From a virus: a DNA stretch of 57,324 nt. Of the stretch, positions 31,312 to 39,311 are shown piece by piece. Position 1 is the first letter of the stretch, and each line of letters begins with the position of its first letter. The notes under the pieces were generated by a model. The model was given only the letters and a program-made list of their open reading frames with translations, was not told the origin of the DNA and did no database searches. A program made the translations under genes and the position numbers. The DNA lies in IMG/VR virus record IMGVR_UViG_3300031727_000001, positions 1-57,324 of that record, one strand, 5' to 3'.

Positions 31312-32495
31312 TGTCATACCTTACACAGAACGGGACTGTCCCCGTTAGATTGACCACGCCCCTCACTTCCTCTGGGAACAGTTGGGGATATAACGGAACG
31401 AGGACGCTTTCGTCCGGACAGGAGTTGATCGGAAAGGCAGAACTGACGCCGCATCGAGATGTCGCCATCTCTGCTAAAGTCATAGGCGGGTCAGCAACGC
31501 TATATGTCGATTTTTCGATGGATGGCGGTCAGAATTACGATACAATCCTGACGGCAGTCATGGCTGATGGCGTCGGTGAATATCATGTCATCGAGAAGAA
31601 CTCCAGAACGTGCCGCGTAAGGCTGGTTGCCGGTTCTGACGATCTGACAGCTGTTCGCATCCATACCGAATATGGGCAGTTCAGACAGCCAAATGCTCCT
31701 CTGAATTCATCCATTCAGCTTGATGCCGATGGCGCATCAGTCCGGCCAACCAGCTTCCAGGATGAAGTCAGGATCGGCCGCCGCACTGGCATAACAGGCT
31801 GGACAAAATGGGGCTATCGCACAGGCTTGACGGCATCAGCTGGCGAGCAGATGATATGGACCTCATCGGAGAACACATTCACGCCGCTCACGAGCGCTGA
31901 AACCTTCACCATCGGCTACACGCAAGCGAACGATGGTTCGTCGTCGAACGGTGCCTTGACGCTTTATGTCCAATATGTCGATGCTAACGGCTTGCCTGAC
32001 ATCGCGGTCCACACGCTCGGCAATGACGGCAGCGATGTAACAAGCTTTACGGGACTTGGGATCAATCGTGTAGCGGTGGCCTCATCTGGCAGCACAAATA
32101 CAAATGGTGCCGACATCACCTTTACGGCGACAACCGCCGGAACAGTACAGGCGCACATCCCGGCAGGTGGGGGCGTTACACAACAATGCCTGTTCCACTG
32201 CGGTGCAAACCACGACGGCGTCATAAAGTTTATTCGGTTTGATGCTGTCCGCGCCTCCGGTGGCTCAACAGGCCTTATCTCGGTCAGAGGCCTAGTGTTC
32301 AACAGGGCAGTTGAAACGTTCTTCGAGATCTACCGCGCAACACTGAACGTTGCAATCACTCTTGAAAAAGAAATTCAGGAGCCAATTGGTTTCAATCTCA
32401 GCCCGTCTGATATTTTATATTTCGTCGCTGACACAGGCACGGATAACTTTGATATCCAGTGCCGCTTCAGCCTGAACGAATATCAGAGGACATAG
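31311..32495 (+). CDS. putative virion structural protein
   Basis: 394 residues, beta-rich throughout, starting at an ATG that overlaps the previous stop (TGATG). Segments such as VDFSMDGGQNYDTILTAVM and LTLYVQYVDANGLPDIAVH look like stacked beta-sandwich modules. No family recognised. Composition and place after the head genes suggest a head fibre or connector-associated protein. Confidence 0.65.
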   Translation: MSYLTQNGTVPVRLTTPLTSSGNSWGYNGTRTLSSGQELIGKAELTPHRDVAISAKVIGGSATLYVDFSMDGGQNYDTILTAVMADGVGEYHVIEKNSRTCRVRLVAGSDDLTAVRIHTEYGQFRQPNAPLNSSIQLDADGASVRPTSFQDEVRIGRRTGITGWTKWGYRTGLTASAGEQMIWTSSENTFTPLTSAETFTIGYTQANDGSSSNGALTLYVQYVDANGLPDIAVHTLGNDGSDVTSFTGLGINRVAVASSGSTNTNGADITFTATTAGTVQAHIPAGGGVTQQCLFHCGANHDGVIKFIRFDAVRASGGSTGLISVRGLVFNRAVETFFEIYRATLNVAITLEKEIQEPIGFNLSPSDILYFVADTGTDNFDIQCRFSLNEYQRT

Positions 32496-32496
32496 C

Positions 32497-32664
32497 ATGA
32501 CAGCAATTCGCCCCCGCCAAGGCATGAGCCAGATGTCCATACGTGCCGTCATAACGCGCGCTGACGGCACTGTCGAAGATCTTGGCACGATTTCATACTG
32601 GCATAAAAACCCGCTCAGGCGGCTTGCTTACCGCATTGGGAGACTATTTAAATGGCATCGCTAG
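32497..32664 (+). CDS. short basic protein overlapping its neighbour
   Basis: 55 residues starting 2 bases after the previous stop. Arginine-rich, with IRAVITRADGTVEDLGTISY followed by a basic amphipathic C terminus (NPLRRLAYRIGRLFKWHR). It overlaps the next gene by 13 bases. This small type is often placed among tail genes; role unknown. Confidence 0.6.
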   Translation: MTAIRPRQGMSQMSIRAVITRADGTVEDLGTISYWHKNPLRRLAYRIGRLFKWHR

Positions 32665-33041
32665 TCGTAAACACTGGTTTGGCTAATGTGACGGCCGCGC
32701 TGGCCGCCTATGCCAGCAACGCACGCTACATAGGATGGGGGACTGGCTCGGGTCAGGGCGTTGCTGATACCGATCTTGCAACAGCCGCGAATGAATCCCG
32801 CGTTGAAGGCACGGCAAGTCAGCAGACAACGAACACAACCAACGATACATTCAGGATTGTTGGCACTATCACCGCAGGCGGCACGCGAGCAATTACCGAG
32901 GTTGCGACATTTGATGCCGCAGGAACCGGCAACCCGCCCTCAGGTGGAAATATGGCTGTGTACGGTGATTTCTCTGTGATCAATCTGGCATCTGGAGACT
33001 CCATCCAATTTAGTGTGGACGTAGTCTTCGACCAGGCATAA
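32652..33041 (+). CDS. putative structural protein
   Basis: 129 residues, beta-rich, threonine- and alanine-rich (YIGWGTGSGQGVADTDLATA; GGTRAITEVATFDAAG). The pattern of a YIGWGTG start and an ITE-FDA-tail segment is common among minor virion proteins next to fibres. Function not known. Confidence 0.65.
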   Translation: MASLVVNTGLANVTAALAAYASNARYIGWGTGSGQGVADTDLATAANESRVEGTASQQTTNTTNDTFRIVGTITAGGTRAITEVATFDAAGTGNPPSGGNMAVYGDFSVINLASGDSIQFSVDVVFDQA

Positions 33042-33047
33042 TCACCT

Positions 33048-33761
33048 ATGATCGGCGGACCTATCGGGAAGGCAATCGGCGAGGCCTTTCCCGACAATGT
33101 TGCAACCATCTTCGACCAGAGCGTGACGGCAAACGTTTCGGCATCTGCCTCCGTAACCAAGAGTGTCGGCAAGTTTGTGACAGCAGCGGTCGACGTGGCT
33201 GCGGCTCTTGGAAACTTCTCTGTCGGAAAACTGGTGGCAGCGCCAGTTGATACAAGCGTCACGGTCACGAAGGCTGTAGACTTCACTTTAACATCAGCAT
33301 TCGTCGATGTCACTGGTATAGTGATCAAGTCCGTTGGTAAATCAGTATCTGCATCTGCGACGGCTGCCGTCACAGCGATCGTGAAATCTGCCGGCAAGCT
33401 TGTGAGTGCAGGTGTAGATATATCCGCGGCGCTGGGTAACTTCGCAATCAGCAAGATTGTGTCTGCCGGCGTCGATGTATCCGTCTCCTTGGCCAAGGCG
33501 TTTTCTTACACAATCACGGCCTTTGTCGATGCGAGTGCGTCTGTGCGGAAATCCGTCGGGAAGACAGTCACGGCAGCGCTTGTGTCGGTACTTGCTATTG
33601 TCCGCAAAGCCTTCACTCGCGGTCAGATATTCGGCACAGTTCTTAGCGGCGATACACCGGATGGAACAGTCATTGTCGACGAAACAGCAGGCGCCACACT
33701 TCTCTCGGATCAACCCATTGCCGCGAAAGTTCGTGGCGGTCCACGCATAAGGGCAAACTGA
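33048..33761 (+). CDS. alanine/valine-rich repeat protein
   Basis: 237 residues. About 170 residues consist of repeats near 20 residues long with the pattern K-S-V/A-G-K-x-V-x-A-x-V-D-x-S (for example KSVGKFVTAAVDVAAALGNF, KSAGKLVSAGVDISAALGNF). Few charged residues besides the repeat lysine. It may be a fibrous or membrane-active virion protein, but I cannot place it in a family. It lies between two beta-rich structural genes. Confidence 0.6.
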   Translation: MIGGPIGKAIGEAFPDNVATIFDQSVTANVSASASVTKSVGKFVTAAVDVAAALGNFSVGKLVAAPVDTSVTVTKAVDFTLTSAFVDVTGIVIKSVGKSVSASATAAVTAIVKSAGKLVSAGVDISAALGNFAISKIVSAGVDVSVSLAKAFSYTITAFVDASASVRKSVGKTVTAALVSVLAIVRKAFTRGQIFGTVLSGDTPDGTVIVDETAGATLLSDQPIAAKVRGGPRIRAN

Positions 33762-33764
33762 AAC

Positions 33765-34094
33765 ATGCTCGCACCTGGAAAATTGTTCCCCGGAACATCG
33801 CTGCGCATAACTGTGAATTTTGTCGATGAAGACGGCAGTGCGGTTGATCCAACCACAGTGACATTCTCGACCTATAATCCTTGCAGGACAAAAACGGATT
33901 ACGTCTACGATACAGATGCCGAGGTTGGCCGCAGCGCAGCAGGAGCATATTACGCTGACATCGAGCCAGATATTGCTGGACGCTGGCACTATCGCTGGAA
34001 AACCACAGGGAGCGGCACGACCATAGCGAAAGAGGGCAACTTTGTTATTCAGGATTCAAAGTTCGTGGATTCGTGCTGTGAGGATTACGCCTGA
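33765..34094 (+). CDS. putative structural protein with Ig-like fold
   Basis: 109 residues. LFPGTSLRITVNFVDEDGSAVDP opening and a GRWHYRWKTTGSGT strand pattern resemble small immunoglobulin-like phage domains. The stop overlaps the next start (TGATG). Probably a minor surface or connector-associated protein. Confidence 0.6.
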   Translation: MLAPGKLFPGTSLRITVNFVDEDGSAVDPTTVTFSTYNPCRTKTDYVYDTDAEVGRSAAGAYYADIEPDIAGRWHYRWKTTGSGTTIAKEGNFVIQDSKFVDSCCEDYA

Positions 34095-34462
34095 TGACGA
34101 CTTACACCACTGAAGACCTCGCCACATGGGTCATGCGGCTTCCTGGCTGGCTCGATGCAAATGAAACGCCGGATACCGCCGATGCAGCCTACATCACCAA
34201 CGTCTATTCCGGCTTCTATGCCGAATGGGTGATCCGTGAAAAGACCTATTGGCCAAAGGCTGAGATTCCCGAGGAAGTCTTCTGGCATATCGTGCGCATT
34301 GTCGCAGATGCTGTTGCACCATCTTTTGGTGATTCCGCTCCCGTTGAGATCGACATTGAGAACGGCACTCAGGTTTCAATGGGCAAGAAGGGATGGAACG
34401 GCCTGAAGCGCGTTAAACAGGTTGAGGCGTCTGGGTTGCCAACACAGGCGGTTTATTTCTGA
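34094..34462 (+). CDS. putative head-tail connector (adaptor) protein
   Basis: 122 residues, mostly helical, aromatic-rich (YSGFYAEWVIREKTYWPK; EEVFWHIVRIVADAVAPSFG). Position before the gp10-like gene, size and helical make-up fit an adaptor that binds the portal, comparable to P22 gp4. The sequence similarity to gp4 is not obvious, so this is mainly positional. Confidence 0.5.
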   Translation: MTTYTTEDLATWVMRLPGWLDANETPDTADAAYITNVYSGFYAEWVIREKTYWPKAEIPEEVFWHIVRIVADAVAPSFGDSAPVEIDIENGTQVSMGKKGWNGLKRVKQVEASGLPTQAVYF

Positions 34463-34463
34463 A

Positions 34464-35594
34464 ATGGCCGATCAAAACAGATTGCTGCAGTTCACGCCTG
34501 GAAGCCGGGAATGGTACGCTGACCAGATCTATGGCACAGGCGTTCCTGTCAATGTGGAGCAGGACCGCGCAGATAGTGCTGAATTCATCGGTGGCATGAC
34601 GCCGGGAATCGGTGAAGGTATGTCAGCACGCGATGCTTGGAACGCATCCGGCCGCGCCGGCAATGCGCTGCTTGAAGGAAGATTCGGCGAAGCAGCAGGC
34701 AATTATCTTGATATGGGATCGGCCTTGCTTGGCGCCATTCCAGGGGCCGGCATTATCGCAAGGGGTACAAAGCGTGGCGCTCAATGGATGGACCGCAATC
34801 TTCCGGAAGGTTTCAATAGACTGCTTGATGTAGTGTATCCTACAGATCCGCGCTCAACCACGAATATTTTTGCTGGGCCTACAGCGAAAACGGCAGATCA
34901 AGCCGCGCTTGGCAAAGCTCAAGAACTTGCCGCCTCCGGTGCATCTCGCGATGACATCTGGAATCAGACCGGATGGTTCCAAGGTGTTGACGGCAAATGG
35001 CGCTTTGAGATTGACGACAGCGCCGCTGAGCTTAGCGGTGTGAAGCCTGATAAAGCCGGCATGTTCCAGAAGAGCAAATCCGGTGAGTTCACCAGCCTTA
35101 GCCATCCAGAGTATGAGGCGGCTTATGGTGATGTCCCAGCCATGTACGGGAAGTATGGACCAGATTTAGAGCCAAAAGGCGCTTACATGCCTGATCTGAG
35201 CGGGCAAAATCGACCCTACCTTCAGGCCCAAGGCGTCGATCCGTCTGATGCAAGAAGCATTGCTCTTCATGAATTGCAACATGGTGTACAGAATTTTGAG
35301 GATTTTGCCAAAGGTGGAAATTGGCGAGAGATGCTAACTACGCCGGAAGCTCAAACAGCCGTTGCAGATCGAGTTCGCCAAATGAAAGCGGCCGGGGCGA
35401 ATTTGTCTGAAGAAGACATGATATCAAATGCTGAGTCAGAGGTTGCCCACCAACTGTATAAAAGACTTGCAGGTGAAACTGAAGCCCGCAACGTCCAGCG
35501 TCGCCGCAAATTCAGCGCAGAAAACCGCCGCTCCATTCCCCCATGGGAAACGCAAGACGTTCCAGATGGCCAGCAGATCGTGAGATACCGATAA
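34464..35594 (+). CDS. virion-associated polyvalent protein with zinc-metallopeptidase-like motif
   Basis: 376 residues from 34464. NQTGWFQGVDGKWRFEIDD at about 167-185 is the mark of a large-polyvalent-protein domain, common in proteins ejected with phage or plasmid DNA. Residues 269-273 read HELQH, an HExxH zinc-peptidase motif with E270 as the expected catalytic base. A further EVAH-x-x-Y segment may hold the third ligand. The N-terminal part has a hydrophobic glycine-rich segment (GSALLGAIPGAGIIARG). It may act in the host on entry or mature virion proteins (inference). Confidence 0.6.
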   Translation: MADQNRLLQFTPGSREWYADQIYGTGVPVNVEQDRADSAEFIGGMTPGIGEGMSARDAWNASGRAGNALLEGRFGEAAGNYLDMGSALLGAIPGAGIIARGTKRGAQWMDRNLPEGFNRLLDVVYPTDPRSTTNIFAGPTAKTADQAALGKAQELAASGASRDDIWNQTGWFQGVDGKWRFEIDDSAAELSGVKPDKAGMFQKSKSGEFTSLSHPEYEAAYGDVPAMYGKYGPDLEPKGAYMPDLSGQNRPYLQAQGVDPSDARSIALHELQHGVQNFEDFAKGGNWREMLTTPEAQTAVADRVRQMKAAGANLSEEDMISNAESEVAHQLYKRLAGETEARNVQRRRKFSAENRRSIPPWETQDVPDGQQIVRYR

Positions 35595-37027
35595 TGGGGG
35601 AACCTACACCAATTTCACTCGGCCTGAGATCTAACCCGGCCCGCAACCGGCAGGCAGGCTATGCCCAGCTCATTAACTGTTTTGCTGAGGAAATTGAGCA
35701 AGATGGCAAAACCGCGTGGGCGATTTACTCGACAGAAGGCTTGACGGCATTTGGCTCTGCCCTCAGCGGCGGCGGCGTGCGTGCCGGCATTGCAGTTGAC
35801 CAGACGGCATATGTTGTTGTTGGCCGCAATGTTTACGCCGTAAACTCAAGTGGTGTGGGAACGTTGATCGGCGGTATCGCTACCGATGGGCCAGTCTATC
35901 TCGACCGCAACCGGCGCAATCCGGCGCAGATCGGGGCGGTCTCAAACGGCCTTTATTATGTCATCGACACGCAGGCCAATTCCGTCACAGAAATCAGCGA
36001 CCCAGATCTTCCGTCGCCAATCTCCATATCGGTTCTTGACGGCTACGGCATCATCCCGGTCATCGGAGCGTCCTATTTCCTGACTGGCATTGACGATTTC
36101 ACAACGGTCGACGGTCTTGACGAAGGCACGGCTGAAGCCTACCCCGATGAAATCGTCCGGTCAATGACACTGGAGCGCGAGGCTGTCTTCTTCAAGGAGA
36201 CCAGCATTGAATGGCACCAGAACACCGGAGACCCTGACTTTCCATTTGCCCGCGTGCATGCTCTGGAGCTTGGCTGCCTGGCAGGTGACAGCGTTGCCAA
36301 GGTAGACACGCCGAGTCGCAAAACCATCATCTGGGTTGCCCCTGATCACACAGTCCGCCTCATGAGCGGCTATTCCGGCGAAGTCATCTCGACGAACGAG
36401 ATCGAGGAGCTTATCAAGGATCTTGATGAAGCCGGGAACGCCGATCAGCTTAAAGGCTTTGCATGGGCCTATGCCGGCCGTTTCTTCTACGCGCTTACAT
36501 GCAGCTCATGGACGCGAGTATTTGATTCATCCACGGGGCACTGGCACACGCGTCAAAGCTATGATCTTGACCGCTGGCGGGTCAGTACTGTGTTCAAGTT
36601 CGGCAACAAGATCATCGCCGGAGACTATAACACAGGCCAGCTCTACACGCTAGACAACAAGACGTTTACCGAGGCTGGCAATTACCTTGTCAGCGACGTT
36701 ATCACCCCGCCTGTCCATGCCTTCCCCTACGACATCAAGTTCAAGGGTATGTTCATCGATGCAGCAACTGGCGTTGGCCTCAACTCAACCGATACGCATG
36801 CCAGCGCTCCGAAAATGCTCATCTCATGGAGCGATGATGGCGGTTACAGCTGGTCTGTCGAGCGGGAACGAGATCTTGGCGCCACAGCACAATATCGCCG
36901 CATCAAGCCGATCTACCGCATGGGTAAGACCGGTCAGAAAGGGCGCATATTCCGGTTTAGGATCTCCGCACCAGTCGAGCGGGTGCTCATGCAAGCAGCA
37001 ATTTCCTTTGACAGGTTGAACGCTTAA
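35594..37027 (+). CDS. packaged-DNA stabilisation protein, P22 gp10-like
   Basis: 477 residues (P22 gp10 has 472), started at 35594 where ATG overlaps the previous stop (TAATG). Opening SLGLRSNPARNRQAGYAQLINCFAEE and beta-propeller-like repeats (VYAVNSSGVGTLIGGIATDGPVYLDRN; FAWAYAGRFFYALTC) match gp10. In P22 this protein closes the portal vertex and joins the needle to hold DNA in the head. Confidence 0.85.
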   Translation: MGEPTPISLGLRSNPARNRQAGYAQLINCFAEEIEQDGKTAWAIYSTEGLTAFGSALSGGGVRAGIAVDQTAYVVVGRNVYAVNSSGVGTLIGGIATDGPVYLDRNRRNPAQIGAVSNGLYYVIDTQANSVTEISDPDLPSPISISVLDGYGIIPVIGASYFLTGIDDFTTVDGLDEGTAEAYPDEIVRSMTLEREAVFFKETSIEWHQNTGDPDFPFARVHALELGCLAGDSVAKVDTPSRKTIIWVAPDHTVRLMSGYSGEVISTNEIEELIKDLDEAGNADQLKGFAWAYAGRFFYALTCSSWTRVFDSSTGHWHTRQSYDLDRWRVSTVFKFGNKIIAGDYNTGQLYTLDNKTFTEAGNYLVSDVITPPVHAFPYDIKFKGMFIDAATGVGLNSTDTHASAPKMLISWSDDGGYSWSVERERDLGATAQYRRIKPIYRMGKTGQKGRIFRFRISAPVERVLMQAAISFDRLNA

Positions 37028-37055
37028 GCAGTCAACTAAAAATGGATGGCAATAA

Positions 37056-37307
37056 ATGGCAAATCTCACTATTCCGAGCCCAGATGTTCCTATCGGGGCA
37101 GTAAAGATTAGCCCAACTGGTGAATCTGAAGTAAAAATAAACACTATTTGGTTTCAAAGATTCACGCAATGGCTCAAGAAAACCAATCAGGATTCTTTGA
37201 GCACAAACGGCAAACTGACAGTCACTGCGACATCAAACACAAATCTCAGGTTTTCATATGTGGGCAGTGATGGCGTTACACGTACGGCTGATCTCACATT
37301 AAGCTGA
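37056..37307 (+). CDS. small structural protein
   Basis: 83 residues. NLTIPSPDVPIGAVKISPTG, then a helix (INTIWFQRFTQWLKKTN) and a strand-rich end. No family recognised. Short proteins at this position often belong to the tail vertex. Confidence 0.55.
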   Translation: MANLTIPSPDVPIGAVKISPTGESEVKINTIWFQRFTQWLKKTNQDSLSTNGKLTVTATSNTNLRFSYVGSDGVTRTADLTLS

Positions 37308-37357
37308 TCGCGCAAGTCAATCAGAACACCACAGATTTAAACCCGTAGGAGGCCATT

Positions 37358-38146
37358 TTGGGCTTTTTCTCAAATCTTACCGGCGGTGATTCACGCCGTG
37401 ATGTCAGACGCGCTAAGGCTGCGTCCGATCGCCTTCTCACGGAAGGTTATGAAGGTGCGGACGCACGGTATGATGAAGCCTATGGCGAATACGAACCATA
37501 TGCATCGGGCGGAAGCGCGGCACAGACACGCTATAATCAACTACTTGGCCTTGGCACGCCGGAAGAACGGACAGCGGCTCAGCAAACATACCTTAGCGAT
37601 GACATGTTCGGGGCATCGCTAAATCAGCAATCCAACGCGTTGCTTCGCCAGTTGAACGCTCGCGGCAATACCTACGGGGGCAAGGCTGCTCTCGCGGGTG
37701 CGCGAGTTGGATTGGAAAATTACAACCAATATCTTAACCGGCTTCAAGGTCAAGGCCAATCTGGGATGCAAGCTGCGAATGCTCGCGCAGGGATTCGCAG
37801 TGGTCAAGGGGACATGCTGTACGGTTACAAAAGCTCTCTTGCAGGAAATGAAATCAATGCAGGCAATGCCATCGCGGGCACACGCAATACGGGAATTAAC
37901 AACCTCTTAGGTGTAGGTGAAACTGCAATGAAAGCTGCTGTTGCATTCTCAGACATCCGCCTTAAAGAGGATATTGAGCGCGTCGGCACATTGCCTTCTG
38001 GTTTACCTGTCTATGAGTTTGCTTATATTGGACAGCCCGAGCGCTACAGAGGCGTTATGGCGCATGAAGCTGCCGAAAAATTCCCTGCCTCTGTGGTTTA
38101 CAGCCCAGAGGGTTATGCAATGGTTGATTACGCGATGATTGGGTAA
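37358..38146 (+). CDS. virion protein with C-terminal intramolecular-chaperone (Peptidase_S74-like) domain
   Basis: 262 residues, TTG start 6 bases after GTAGGAGG (MGFFSNLTGG is a normal start for such proteins). The N-terminal 190 residues are alanine-, glycine- and glutamine-rich, like ejection proteins. The last 65 residues, FSDIRLKEDIERVGTLPSG and YEFAYIGQ ... GVMAHEA, are a classical S74-type autocleaving chaperone end. P22 gp7-like DNA-transfer proteins have a similar layout. It may be cleaved off after trimerisation. Confidence 0.7.
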   Translation: MGFFSNLTGGDSRRDVRRAKAASDRLLTEGYEGADARYDEAYGEYEPYASGGSAAQTRYNQLLGLGTPEERTAAQQTYLSDDMFGASLNQQSNALLRQLNARGNTYGGKAALAGARVGLENYNQYLNRLQGQGQSGMQAANARAGIRSGQGDMLYGYKSSLAGNEINAGNAIAGTRNTGINNLLGVGETAMKAAVAFSDIRLKEDIERVGTLPSGLPVYEFAYIGQPERYRGVMAHEAAEKFPASVVYSPEGYAMVDYAMIG

Positions 38147-38150
38147 CAAC

Positions 38151-39311
38151 ATGGCAAATTATTATGTTCCGCTTCCCAGATATAATCCCGGACCTCAAGG
38201 GATAGATTTTTCGCCGATCAACCGTGGTCTTGACGCCGTAGGTCAGAAGATTGAGAAAAACCGCCTGCTTGACCAGAACAAGCAGATCGGCTCTGCCCTT
38301 CAGTCTGGAGATTATGACACAGGCGCAAACAAAGCCTTCGAATTCGGCGATTTGAACACCGGGATGCAGCTTCGGAACGCACAGCGCGACATCCAGAACA
38401 CGCAGTACCAGCGCCAGCGTCAGGCGGCGGCAGACAGGCGTGCATCAGCCGCTGAGGGCCGCTCAAGCGAACTTCATGGCCTCAGGGTACAGAAAACGCA
38501 GGATGACCTCAGAACCAGCCTGATCAACCGCACCGCGGGCATTGCCGAGCGCATTCGGAACGAAACCGATCCGGCGCGGAAACAACAGCTGATGACGGCA
38601 TTCGTTAACGCACATCCTCGCCTGCAAACACAGTTTAAAGCCTATAATCTCGATCCTGCTAATCCTGATCCTGTGTTGGATATGATTATCTCAGAGGCTC
38701 GGGGGCTGTCGGGCGGGGCGTCAAAGCCGATCAAGGTTGGCAATGATCTTGTGCAGCAAGGGCCTGACGGTCAATATGTTCCTGTCTATCAGGGGCAGCC
38801 AAAACCTCAGGCGCCATCTGCAACCGCCATGAGAGAGATCTTTGAAGCTGATGAAGGTGCACAGGCGTCAAGCAATGTTTTGTCATCTCTGGATACCGCT
38901 CTTGAACTCAATGATAAAGCCTATTCGGGTATCGGAGCTGAAACAAGGGGGTATTTGACAAGCCTCTATGGTGCGGAAGGCGGCGAGGCGACAGAGCAAT
39001 TGCAGAACGTTGTTACACAGCAAGTCCTTGAAAATCTGAAGTCAACCTTTGGCGGAATGCCAACAGAAGGTGAGCGGCAGATTCTGCTTCAGGTGCAAGG
39101 AAGTGTCAATAAATCCCCAGAAGTTCGCAAGCGGATTTACGAGGCTGCAAAGCAGGCTGCGCAAAGGCGATTGGAATTCAACCGCCAGAAAGCGTCAGGC
39201 ATCCGTTCTGGCGAGTATTTCCAACCGGGGTATTCTCCGCAAGGCAATGTGGCTCCACCCCAACCTTCTACCAATGTGGACTCCATCAAACAGAAATATG
39301 GTCTTGAATAA
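38151..39311 (+). CDS. putative ejection (internal head) protein
   Basis: 386 residues, started at 38151. Proline-rich N terminus (YVPLPRYNPGPQGIDF) followed by long alpha-helical and glutamine-rich regions. The segment RNAQRDIQNTQYQRQRQAAA is helical and basic, and KSTFGGMPTEGERQILLQVQG lies near the C terminus. Place between gp10-like and the 760-residue protein suits gp20-type DNA-transfer proteins of P22-like phages. Confidence 0.7.
   Translation: MANYYVPLPRYNPGPQGIDFSPINRGLDAVGQKIEKNRLLDQNKQIGSALQSGDYDTGANKAFEFGDLNTGMQLRNAQRDIQNTQYQRQRQAAADRRASAAEGRSSELHGLRVQKTQDDLRTSLINRTAGIAERIRNETDPARKQQLMTAFVNAHPRLQTQFKAYNLDPANPDPVLDMIISEARGLSGGASKPIKVGNDLVQQGPDGQYVPVYQGQPKPQAPSATAMREIFEADEGAQASSNVLSSLDTALELNDKAYSGIGAETRGYLTSLYGAEGGEATEQLQNVVTQQVLENLKSTFGGMPTEGERQILLQVQGSVNKSPEVRKRIYEAAKQAAQRRLEFNRQKASGIRSGEYFQPGYSPQGNVAPPQPSTNVDSIKQKYGLE

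Noticed and set aside
33342-33989. 215-codon minus-strand frame rich in cysteine
   Set aside because: It is antisense to the alanine/valine repeat gene and the cysteines come from the reversed repeat codons.
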